Positions 20,914 to 31,830 of a stretch of DNA of 64,000 bases are shown in pieces. How positions within the stretch are numbered: position 1 is the stretch's first letter; each line of letters begins with the position of its first letter. The stretch lies in assembly GCF_030272615.1 (NCBI RefSeq), contig NC_081405.1, forward strand, positions 472,614,008 to 472,678,007. The letters are read 5' to 3'. Position numbers and translations under genes: made by a program. The notes beneath the pieces are model-generated. The model had not been told where the DNA came from, did no database searches, and was given only the letters and a program-made list of their open reading frames with translations. The stretch comes from Cryptomeria japonica. Taxonomy: Eukaryota; Streptophyta; Pinopsida; Cupressales; Cupressaceae.

Positions 20914-23900
20914 GTGACGTAACAGGACCTATAATGTCATAATACAACCTATTATGTCATAATAGGTCTCATTGTGACATAATAGGTCCTAATGTGTCAT
21001 AAAAGGTCCTATTGTAACATAATAGGTCCTATTATGACATAATGCGACCTATTAAGTCATAATAGGTCCTATTAAGTCATAATTAGTCCTATTATGACAT
21101 ACTACAACCTATTAAGTCATAATATGTCCTATTATGTCATAAGACCCCTCAAAAGGACCTATTATGACATTACACCTCTTACTAGGACCTATTATGACTT
21201 AAGACCTCTTAGTAGGACCTATTATGTCATAATAGGATCGATTATCACATAATAGAACCTATTATGTCATAATAGGTCCTATAATGTCATAAGACCCCTT
21301 AAGAGGACATGTCATGTAATAATAGGTTCTATTATGTCATAAGACCCCTTAAGAGGATGTATTATGACATTATACCCCTTAGTAGGACCTTTTGAATGAT
21401 ATTATGTCATAATAGGAATGATTATGACATAATAGGACCTATGATGACATAATAGGTCATATTATGTCATCATAGGTCCTATTATGACATCATAGGTCAT
21501 ATTATGTCATAAAATCCCTTAAGAGGACCTATTATGACTTTATACCCCTTAGTAGGACTTGTTAAGGGGTATTATGTCATAATAGGACCTATTCTGACAT
21601 AATAGGACCTATAATGTCATAATACAACCTATTATGTCATAATAGGTCTCATTGTGACATAATAGGTCCTTTTGTGTCATAATAGGTCATATTATGTCAT
21701 AAGACCCCTTAAGAGGATCTTCTATGACATTATACCTCTTACTATGACCTATTATGACATAAGACCCCTTAGTAGGACCTATTATGACATGATAGGATCG
21801 ATTATCACATAACAGGACCAATTATGTCATATAGGTCCTATAATGTCATAAGACTCCTTAACAGAACCTGTCATGTCATAATTGGTCCTATTATGTCATA
21901 AGACCCCTTAAGAGGACCTATTATAACATTATACCCCTTAGTAGGACCTGTTAAAGGATATTATGTCATAAAAGGACCAATTATGACATAATAGGATGTA
22001 TGATGATGTAATAGGTCCTATTATGTCATCGTAGGTCCTATTATGACATCATAGGTCATATTATGTCATAAAACCCCTTAAGAGGACCTATTATGAATTT
22101 ATACCCCTTACTAGGACATGTTAAGGGGTATTATGTCATAATAGGACCTATTGCGACATAATAGAACCTATAATGTCATAATACGACCTATTATGTCATA
22201 ATAGATCTCATTGTGACATAATAGGTCATATTATGACATAATACGACTTATTATATCATAATACGACCTATTATGTCATAAGACCCCTTAAGAGGACCTA
22301 TTATGACATAAGACCCCTTAGTAGGACCTATTATGACATATGTAGAGAAAGATAAGTTGGTTGGAAGAGAGAGATGATACGTTTAGAGAGAGTTGAGGGG
22401 TATTATGTCATAACAGGACCTATTGTGACATAATAGGACCTATAATGTCATAATATGACCTATTATATCATAATAGGTTCTATTGTGACATAATAGGTCC
22501 TATTGTGACATAATAGGTCCTGTTATGTCATAATAGGTCCTATTGCACAATATGACCTATTATGTCATAAGACCCTTTAAGAAGACCTATTATGGCATTA
22601 TACCTCTTACTAGGACCTATTATGATATAAGACCCCTTAGTAGGACCTATTATGACATGATAGGATAGATTATCACATAATAGGACCTATTATGTCATAA
22701 TAGGTCTTATTATGTCATAAGACCCCTTAAGAGGATCTATTATGACATTATACCTCTTACTAGGACCCATTATGACATAAGATGGGCCTTAGTAGGACCT
22801 ATTATGACATAATATGATTGATTATCACACAATAGAACTTGTTATGTCATAATAGGTCATATAATGTCATAAGACCCCTTAAGAGGACTTGCCATGCCAT
22901 AATAGGTCCTATTATGTCATAAGATTCCTTAAGAGGACCTATTATGACATTATACCCCTTAGTAGGACCTGTTAAAGGGTATTATGTCATAATAAGACTA
23001 ATAATGACATAATAGGATCTATGATGTTTTAATAGGTCCTATTATGTCATCATAGGTCCTATTATGACATCATAGATCATATTATGTCATAAAACCCCTT
23101 AAGAGGACCTATTATGACTTTATACCCCTTACTAGGACTTGTTAAGGGGTGTTATGTCATAATAGGACCTATAATGTCATAATATGACCTATTATGTCCT
23201 AATAGGTCCTATTGTGACATAATAGGTCCTATTGTGACATAATAGGTCCTATTATGCCATAATACGACCTGTTATGTCATAAGGCCCCTTAAGAGGACCT
23301 ATAATGACATTATACCTCTTACTAGGACCTATTATGACATAAGACCCCTTAGTAGGGCCTATTATGATATATGTAGAGAAAGATAAGTTGGTTGGGAGAG
23401 AGAGATGATACGTTTAGAGAGAGTTAAGGGGTATTATGTCATAACATGACCTATTGTGACATAATAGGACCTATAATGTCATAATACGACTATTATGTCA
23501 TAATAGGTCACATTGTGACATAATAGGACCTATTGTGAAATAATAGGTCCTATTATGTCATAATAGATCCTATTGTGACATAATATGACCTATTATGTCA
23601 TAATAGGTCCTATTATGTCATAATAGATCCTATTGTGACATAATACGACCTATTATGTCATAATAGGTCCTATTATGTCATATGACCCCTTAAGAGGACC
23701 TATTATGACATACGACCCCTTAGTAGGATCTATTATGACATAATAAGATTGATTATCACATAATATGACCTATTATGTCATAATAGGTCCTATAATGTCA
23801 TAAGACCCCTTAAGAAGACCTATTATGACATTATACCCCTTAGTAGGACCTGTTAAAGGGTATTATGTCATAATTGGACTAATAATGACATAATAAGATC

Positions 23901-24271
23901 TATGATGATGTAATAGGTCCTATTATGTCATCATAGGTCCTATTATGACATCATAGGTCATATTATGTCATAAAACCCCTTTAGAGAACCTATTATGACT
24001 TTATACCCCTTACTAGGACTTGTTAAGGGGTATTATGTCATAATAGGACCTATTGTGACATAATAGGACCTATAATGTCACAATGCAACCTATTATTCCA
24101 TAATAGGTCCCAATGTGACATAATAGGTCCTATTATGACATAACACAACCTATTATGTCATAATAGGTCCTATTATGTCATAAGACTCCTTAAGAGGACC
24201 TATTAAGACATTATACCTCTTACTAGGACCTATTATGACATAAGACCCCTTAGTAGGAACTATTATGACAT
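20914..24271. repeat. 3.35 kb satellite of a 20-bp doubly palindromic unit
   Basis: Tandem units close to AGGACCTATTATGACATAAT. Each unit holds two palindromes with one central base, AGG(A/T)CCT and ATTATG(A/T)CATAAT, so units read almost the same on both strands. Variants ending ccccttaagagg and ccccttagtagg are interspersed in a fixed order, giving a higher-order repeat of roughly 0.9-1.0 kb. A non-satellite marker, tgtagagaaagataagttgg, recurs at 22341, 23372 and 24273. Open frames here are meaningless. Confidence 0.95.
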
Positions 24272-24272
24272 A

Positions 24273-24540
24273 TGTAGAGAAAGATAAGTTGGTTGGGAGA
24301 GAGAGATGGTATGTTAAGAGAGAGGTAGAGATGCATATATAGAGAAATATAGGTAGGTAGGGGGTAAGGGGAGGTGTATAAGAGAGAAAAGATAAAGAGT
24401 AAAGAGTTAAGGATGTGAGAGGGAGGTAGACACATAGTTTTAGATTTTGGCAGAGAGGGGACAAAGTGAGATAGAAAGGAAAAAAAAGACAAAGAGAAAT
24501 GTGACTTATATATAAATTTTATATTTCTTGTATATATGGC
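24273..24540. other. Purine-rich tract at the satellite edge
   Basis: The plus strand is dominated by gaga/gata/ggta words after the third copy of the marker. No gene. The minus-strand frames are low-complexity. Confidence 0.5.
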
Positions 24541-24548
24541 TTGTATTT

Positions 24549-24626
24549 TTTATTAAAAAAAAATAAAAAAAAAATAAAAAATAAAAATAAAAATAAAATA
24601 AAAATAAAAAAATTAAAAAAAAAGGA
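24549..24626. repeat. A-rich (AAAAT)n low-complexity tract
   Basis: A run of A with interspersed T. With the (ATTT)n tract at 20637 it forms roughly inverted outer arms around the satellite. Confidence 0.8.
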
Positions 24627-24736
24627 AACGGGATCCCATTTTGTTTTTGAAATGGGATCCCATTTCTTAGATCTAGGCTCGAGATCCTGAAGCTAAACGG
24701 GATCCCGTTTCAAATTTTGGCTCGGGATCCTGTTTT
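24627..24736. repeat. Four copies of the GGGATCCC palindrome, right of the satellite
   Basis: Copies at 24627-24642 (right arm changed), 24651-24666 (AAATGGGATCCCATTT, both arms changed together), 24696-24711 (identical to the left perfect copy) and 24722-24736 (degenerate). Confidence 0.85.
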
Positions 24737-27204
24737 GTTTCTCATGCGCTCCGTGAGATTTGCCATTTTTGTCTAAGTGTAAAACTTCCACACTAAGTGG
24801 ACACAACTTTGTGCACTTACCCATATGCTTGTCCTTCTCAGTGATTTGTGGTATGGTCCAGTGTTGAAATGTATGAAAAGAATCAATCTTAGTTCTCACC
24901 TTTTTCTCTTCACTGGTAACATACTTGAGCTCCTCAATGATTGCACTTAATCTTTTTTTTTTTTCAGTCTCCTTAATTTCTAGGGGAGCATCAGGATCTC
25001 TATGCATTACTTTGTACAAGATGACTAAAGTGTGGTATGCTCCTTGCCATCATTTTTCTAATGCTTCAATTTGGGTTTGTTTTCTTTAAACATATCTAAC
25101 ATCTTCAAAAAGGACTCATAGCCCTTATACACCTCATCCAACCTTTCAATAATGAACTTTAACCCATGGGCCAATATATGCTCAAAGGTGTTGAGGATTT
25201 GTTGTGTTTTTCTTTGCAGGACCTTTTCATTGGATTCTCTTAATTCTTTGATTTCCTATTCATATTTTCTCTTTTCTTCACCCCATCCTCGATTATCCTT
25301 AGCACTATCTATTGGCTTTGGGGGAGCATGCTTTTGCAGAACTAGAACTTTATTCTGGTTACCAAGCTGTTCCTTTTCCTTTTCATTCCACATAGCATTT
25401 TAAATATATAACTTGTTTATTTTATCATTCATCTCCTTGTTCCCTACTTCTGATTCAATTATGAGAAGCCTCTTGTTTAGATTCATCATCGGACACATTA
25501 TGAATAACAACCCCATGGGGTTTCTTTGGTGGAATTGTGGCCTATTTTGGTGGAGATCCACCGCTTGTTGATTTTCCATAAATTATTTCAATTTTTTTTA
25601 AACACAAATCAATTCTTTTCATTTAATCATCTTCTTCATTAAAAATCTAATGAAAGCGGGGCCCTTTCTCCTTTTTTCTTCTTCCAACTTCATCAAAACA
25701 TGACATTTCTTTCTTCTCTACATAATATCTTGAAATGATATACAATTTATACTCAAAGCTTCCTCTATTAGTACTTCATGTGAAACTATTTTAATAAAAG
25801 AACCAATGTGACACTTAGGATCACGCAATCTCTCTTTGCCAGATTTTAATGAATAATTGGTCTTCATAGAACCCTGAAACTTTTCTAACATATTTGATTC
25901 GATATAAAAACTTGCATATGTAACACAATGGTGAAAGATTTTCCCCTTCTTCCTTTTCTCAATCACTACTTTCTCTAGCCATAACATCTGCCACATGAAT
26001 TCCAAGAAAGCAAGTCTATCTGACACAAACAGGGGTAACAAATGAGGAGTTTGTGGGCAGCTATACACCCTAATAATAATATGTTTTTCCATGTAGAACC
26101 AATAAAAAAAATTATGAGTGTGCCCCTTCTTAGGATTATGGGCCAGTGGCATCAACACCCTCCTCATTCTAGTGACAACCTTGCAACCAAATGATTGATG
26201 GAACCAAAAACTACAATAACAAATGAATCATGGAAGACTTTGTAGACACAATCTTTGCATCTCTTATCCCACAAGTAGCACCACAACTGCACTGACAACT
26301 TGTTTCCATTCTCATCTACCATTCCCAATTTTAACTGTTGTGTGAAAGCATGCCTATTCTAATATAGAACCAAACAACGCAGTAAATAATAGTGTTGAAA
26401 GTCACTGCTTTTCTTCTCCTTCCAAGCCACCAGCTGCTCATGTATTCTCCTTTCTATCTCTGATATAAAATCAAATTCTAAGTTCACTTCTGAACTCTGG
26501 ATCCTCATAGCCATGTACATTAAAGATACCATCATTCTTATTTTAGCATCTTCTCCCAATATTTTACATAAAGCAAAGTAAATTCTTTGAAAATACACAA
26601 GAAAATCATCAACAGGGAAGGGCTCACTTCTTTTAATTATCAAGGGCTTATTATTTATGCCCCACCTCCTGTAATATGGGAGCTCTTCCCTCCTAAATGT
26701 TTTATGTAATCTATTATAATCCATTTCAAATTGCTCGAGGTCAACCTTGGTTAAGGCTTTCTTATTCAACATGAAATAACTGATGATAGTCGATTTTGTG
26801 ACTACGAGCAATGGATTCCCACTAGGCATTTTGATGGTTCTAGTTATAGGGTGGTAATTCTCTGCCAACAGTTGAATTAACTCTATATCTACAAAGACAT
26901 TAGGCACTACTAACTTTCCAATGTCGAGGGTCTAGGGGTTTGACACAAAGACTTTTCCATCACTATTTTTATAGAAATATCAAAATAAATCCCTCTCTAA
27001 GATGGGGATTATGGCATCCCTATAACCCTCCAATTTATCTTTGAATATATTTTTGGCTCCTGTGTTTGCTGAGCTAGGTAATGCGTCCAATAAATATTTC
27101 TACATAGGCCTCTTGGTATGGTTTTTTGTCCTAGGTTTTTTCTAAGAGCCTTCTTCCCCTTTTGAACTTCCACTCTCCCTATGTTCTTCCTTCTTTCTAG
27201 GCAT
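24693..27204 (-). pseudogene. Long unknown ORF, probably of a non-autonomous retroelement (G), broken
   Basis: From an ATG at 27204 one minus-strand frame can be read to 26359 with four premature stops (TAG, TAG, TGA, TAG). Frames then continue through 26167-25718 and 25440-24693 with shifts near 26170 and 25450. The start is basic and Ser/Glu-rich. A well-kept globular stretch follows (26907-26359; P-N-V-F-V-D-I-E-L, then R-R-W-G-I-N-N-K-P-L). The last part is charged and probably coiled coil. No protease, integrase, polymerase or zinc knuckle is seen, and I recognise no family. The plan (globular N-terminus, basic linker, coiled-coil C-terminus, about 800 codons) is like ORF2 of B, but no clear similarity was found by eye. 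Confidence 0.45.
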
Positions 27205-28340
27205 TTTATCTTATGCTTTTTTACTAAAAATTCAAATGGCTTATGTAAATTTTGTAGCTAGGAAATTAATTGAGTACTTACTTGTAGCTATGGTAGATGT
27301 TTCTGGCTTGTTCCTCTTTGTCGCAGAGCTCACCCCATGCAATTCTTCGGCTTAGGATGAAAAATTTGGGCAAAAATATTGACTATTAAAGGTGACTCTT
27401 GAGGTCTTTTCTGCATTTAATTTGTGTGATCCATTGACAACTCTGCCACCCTTTCCAAAATTTTGATTTATGATAATTCTGATGTCACTTTCAACTTGCC
27501 TCAGCTCACTATTTTTGCAATATCGCAAACCTTTAAAATCAATCTTGTTTTATTGTTGCAAAATAGTGACGTTAGTTATCGCTATATCACAACTCCCATT
27601 TCCTTTTTATTTTAGCCCATTGTGATATGTCGATACCAAGTTTATCTATTACTGCTATATTGCAACATCATTTTTCATTAATTCTCTTCATCCTGTGATG
27701 TGGCAATGACCCCTTGAGTTATCTCCATATCACAACATTATAATATCTTTATTAAGCCCTTCTAGCGATACTACGATAATAGTTTGTTGTCGCAATCTCT
27801 CTATTTTGCATTGAGTCCCTTCTTGCAATATGGTGATGCCTTTACTATCCTAGGTCCATTTATCACTATTTCGTATATTCCCCAATATGATGGAATGTGG
27901 GACTCGTGAAATGACGATCAAAATAGCGATAACTTTGTAGTCCTTATTTTTCTTTGTCGCCATTTCGCAAGCTATTTAGTATAGAAAAATAATAACCTTA
28001 CAAAATAGCGATATTCAATGGTGTCATTTTATGATGGTCCACATAAGATAATAAGTGGGGTACATAGGTATTTTTAGGGAAACAAAATAGGATATGAATT
28101 CATTAGCTGATGAATAGTGTTCTCAACAAAGATATGATTTTCTATAGGGTCTATTTATAGCTCCATATTTGATCTAATTTCAAGGGTTTTTTTGTGTGTT
28201 TGAGATTTTAGGCTAGAAAACACATTGAATTACCCATAAATCTCATTTTAGTTGATTTGGCTATTTGGACAATAGTGGGAAAACAATTTTGGGATGCCAT
28301 GAAATGCAAACTTTTGGAGGTTCCAACATGATGTAAGCCA
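27205..28340. other. Probable leader of G, with scattered GCGATA-type motifs
   Basis: No gene. Between about 27340 and 28030, words of the type atcgctat(a/t)tcgca and gcgatat recur at irregular spacing (for example near 27575, 27640, 27710, 27770, 27860, 27925, 28005). The 28060-28340 stretch is ordinary AT-rich sequence up to the LINE. Confidence 0.4.
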
Positions 28341-28344
28341 CTTT

Positions 28345-29275
28345 CTTTTCCAACCATCCATTCTATTGACATAACTATCGACAAGATTTTTCTAGGTTTG
28401 ATCTAATAGCCCTAGCAAAGAGAAGAATACCCAAACACTTACCTGGAAGAGAGCTTGATTTGATCCCCAATATTTTTGGAATTTCCCTTTGTTTCTTTAT
28501 ATTTGTATTGAAGAAATTGACATCTGATATCCTCTAGTTAATTTGTTGACCTGAGGCATTACAATAGTCATCCAATGTCATCTTCATGCAGTCAACCTCT
28601 CTGAATAAATATTCACCCATCATAAGGGTGTCATTTGTGAATTGAAGGTGAGAGATTGAGTTAATCTCCCAAGAAATATAAACACCTCTCCATCGACCTT
28701 CTCATCTTTTCTTTTTGATATACCTACCAAGAACCTCTCTCATGATTATGAAAATAAAGGGAGAGATTGGGTCCCCTTGTCTAATACCTCAAGATGCCTA
28801 AAAGAAACCTTGGGGACTACCATTAACCAAGATTAAGAAGTGTGGGCCACATATACAACTATGTATCCAAGAGATCTAGTGTTGATTAAATCCAAATGAA
28901 CTCAAGACATGAAACATAAAATTCCTATCCACTTGATCATAATCTTTCTTAATATCCAATTTTGAAAACATCCTATCTATTTCAGCTATCTTGATAAAGT
29001 GTATCGCCTCATGGGAAATAATTATACCTTCAACAATAGAGCAAATTAGGGTGAAGCCACTCTGCTCCTTAGAGATAATAAAGCTTAGTACCTTTTTAAG
29101 TCTATTTTCCATGACTTTGGAAATGACTTTATAAAGTCTGTTATAGAGAGAGATGGGCCAAAATTCATCAAGAGTCTTGATATTTTCCCTCTTGGGAATA
29201 AGTGCAATCATTGTGTTATTTAGATCCTTTAGTACAAAAAATCAATTCTTGACTCCTCCACCACCCCCCATAAAT
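28345..29275 (-). pseudogene. LINE F ORF2, reverse transcriptase part
   Basis: The minus strand gives a plant L1-type reverse transcriptase: A-L-I-P-K, then P-I-S-L-Y-N with Y-K-V-I-S-K-V (finger motifs), S-G-F-T, and K-L-D-I-K-K-D-Y-D around 28930. Downstream, I-R-Q-G-D-P-I-S-P-F can be read, and the catalytic box appears as F-T-N-D where F-A-D-D is expected, so one essential position is changed. The sequence becomes unrecognisable near 28345, soon after the palm. Stops are scattered. The host is a plant L1-clade LINE. Confidence 0.75.
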
Positions 29276-30365
29276 CATGTTCGATAATATCCCAAAACTT
29301 GTGGAAAAAGAGGGTAGGAAATCCATCAAGACCCGGGGCTTTGTACCCTTACCTTGAAAATAGAGCATGTTTAAATTTTGCCATACTCACTGGTTCTATG
29401 AGTAAATGATTCTTCTAGTTAGAGATTGAGCTTGGTATAACATTGAAAACATCTCAATTGATAGAAGAAGAATGGTCATGTTCTACAATGATAATTTTTT
29501 GTAGGAAACTTCTTCTATGTTGATATCATTTTTTTTTCTTTCAACCAAACCCCATATGTGTATTTAATTGTGTGAATTCTATTATTAGATCTTTTGGCCT
29601 TAACAAAATTGTGAAAGAATTTTGTATTCTAGTCACCTTCCTCTAACTAGCATTCTTTATACTTTTGACACTAATAAACTTATTCCCTTGCCAACACCTC
29701 TGTGTACTAAAAAATCCAAAGTTTTTTCTTCTCAAAAATCTACCTCTTTCATACTAGATTGAGTGACTTTACCATGAAGACTTTTCAATTGCTATTCCAA
29801 TATAGCCTTTTCTATGAAAATATCCTTAAAATGAACCATATTCCATTCTTTTAGACATAATTTGATAAATTGAAGCTTCTTAAAGAAATGAAGGCCTTTT
29901 TATCGTCTCTAGAAGGGGCATTTGACCACCAATCCGAAAGAAGTTCTCTGAATCATCCACATGGAGCCACATCTTTTCAAACTTAGACATGCATTTGATG
30001 GGGATTGTATCATGCTAGATCAACAAAGAGATTAGGTAATGATCTAACTCGGAGAAGGGGAGAAAATTAGCTTGAAAAACAAATGGAAGTTTTTCCCACT
30101 TTCTTGCTAGAAAGAAACGGTCTAGCTTTTCAACAATGTTTGAAAAACCTTGTCTCCTATTTGTCCAAGTGAAAACCCCATTCTTATGCTTTAACTCCAA
30201 AATTCCATTCTTAGAAACATAGTTTTGGAATTTTAGTTGGATTGCTCCCAAAAGTCCTTTACCCCCTTTCTTATCTACAATTTTGAGGGTAGCATTGAAG
30301 TCACCACTAATGATCATTACTTCATTGCAATGGTCTTGAATAATTTTAGAGAGGCAACCCCATGA
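29276..30365 (-). pseudogene. LINE F ORF2, endonuclease C-terminal half and linker
   Basis: At 30317-30015 the minus strand reads I-I-S-G-D-F-N-A-T, then N-G-V-F-T-W-T-N-R-R, L-D-R-F-F-L and S-D-H-equivalent (S-E-L-D-H-Y): the second half of an APE-like endonuclease, which nicks target DNA for target-primed reverse transcription. The linker to RT (30010-29276) is degenerate, with many stops, ending in P-G-x-D-G-F-type sequence near 29330. The N-terminal half lies beyond element A at 45123-45480. Confidence 0.75.
30361..30365. other. Target-site duplication of element A, left copy (CATGA)
   Basis: CATGA precedes TGTTAGGAGC and reappears at 45123-45127 right after the other end of the element. 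It proves that 30366-45122 is one insertion. Confidence 0.95.
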
Positions 30366-31454
30366 TGTTAGGAGCCAGAGGCAACTGAGAGGGGGGGGGG
30401 AGGGGGGGGTGTGAATTAGTTGTCTATTAATTTCAACCCAAATATACTTTAACCAAACTTGATGCTTAATACCGGTAAACCAAACTTAATGCCGATAAAC
30501 AGGTTAACAATTAATAACAGTATCGGTGAAACTTAATGCATGAAACAAAAAGAGAAACAATATCCACAACACATAACACAGAGATTTGTACGTGGAAGCC
30601 TTGTAAGGAGAAAAATCACGGTGGGAAACCTTACCCACAATCAAATGATACTACTGCAGATAGTATGTGTATACAAATGGGGTCTGCACATGTAGATAGG
30701 CACGCTGCCTAGAGCTCACTACTCAATCACAAAATGAGAGTCACACTGACTACAATTGGATGATTAAATCCAATGATAATGTACTGCTCAAAGTAGCATC
30801 TCCAATGTTTGATTCAGTATCGGTTATGCTCTGATTGTCTCCTTCAAACCTTCCTTGAATCTTCAAATGATGTCTGTATGAGTAGCTCTTCTTATATTCG
30901 CATATATCGAATATCACAACCTTATAAGACCTTATCTCATCCTCTCTATCCTATATCAATCTCACAATTGAGATCATACGTATATACCAAAACTTAAGAC
31001 CAAATGTGTAGGTCGGCTTACTAAGAACAATATAATAAAATCTATTACAAGTAAGTCAAGATGATGCATCATGTCGGCTCAACAACAATATTAATTGATT
31101 AAACCATCTCCATAATGTGCCATGCTGATCTGAAATAGATAACGCTTGCCGGTCCATAACCTAGACCAATTTGTCGGTAACAGCAAATATGTCAACCTGA
31201 TTAGACCAATAACCAAATCTCCAAAACCAAATGTCCAAACCATGTCTTCGACATAACCAAGCGGTCTCTAGATGATAACAAGTCATCCCCAGTGCCAGTG
31301 AACAATATAACCTACCAGTGAACTAGATATCGGTGACTGTGCATAAGTCACTAAGTCTTGCCGGTGAACATAACCAAAGATCTCTAGAAGGATAAGTGTT
31401 GATAAGTGTTGACATCAATGACAAAACCAATGCAACATATCCATAATGCCAACA
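30366..31454 (-). mobile_element. 3' LTR of element A
   Basis: TGTTAGGAGC...AATGCCAACA, 1,089 bp. It contains an expanded G tract (30389-30410) and the block CGTGG...ATCACGGTGGG at about 30591-30625, shared in modified form with the LTRs of B, Z and the solo LTR. Confidence 0.9.
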
Positions 31455-31472
31455 ATCTCCCCCTTTGGCATT
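31455..31472 (-). other. Polypurine tract of element A
   Basis: The minus strand reads TGCCAAAGGGGGAGAT directly before the 3' LTR. It is the expected start site of plus-strand DNA synthesis. Confidence 0.85.
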
Positions 31473-31830
31473 GATGGCCACACAAGATGGAAAAACCATC
31501 TAAGTGCCAAAGCAAAAATGCCAAAAACCAAAAACCAACAATCTCCAGAATAGATCAATACCAAAAATCAAAATACAACTGCAGAGAGTAAAAATCTCTC
31601 CCCCAATGAATAATCTCTCCCCAAAGGATAATGTGTTTTTCCATAGATATCTCTCCCCCTTTGACATCAAATGCCAAAGAAAAAAAAAATACCAGATACA
31701 ACCAATTAATAGAACTAATTACAAATACCAACTTATCCAACTACTCCCCCTGAGAAGTAGCTCTCCTCCATCAAAGCCGGAAAAAGGTTTCTCTGTAAAT
31801 TTTGTCAATTTGATGCCAAGCATCAATTGT

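Noticed and set aside
24153-24492. Two overlapping minus-strand ORFs
   Set aside because: Translation of satellite and purine-rich edge; repeated S-Y-V-I-I-G-P units mirror the 20-bp satellite unit.
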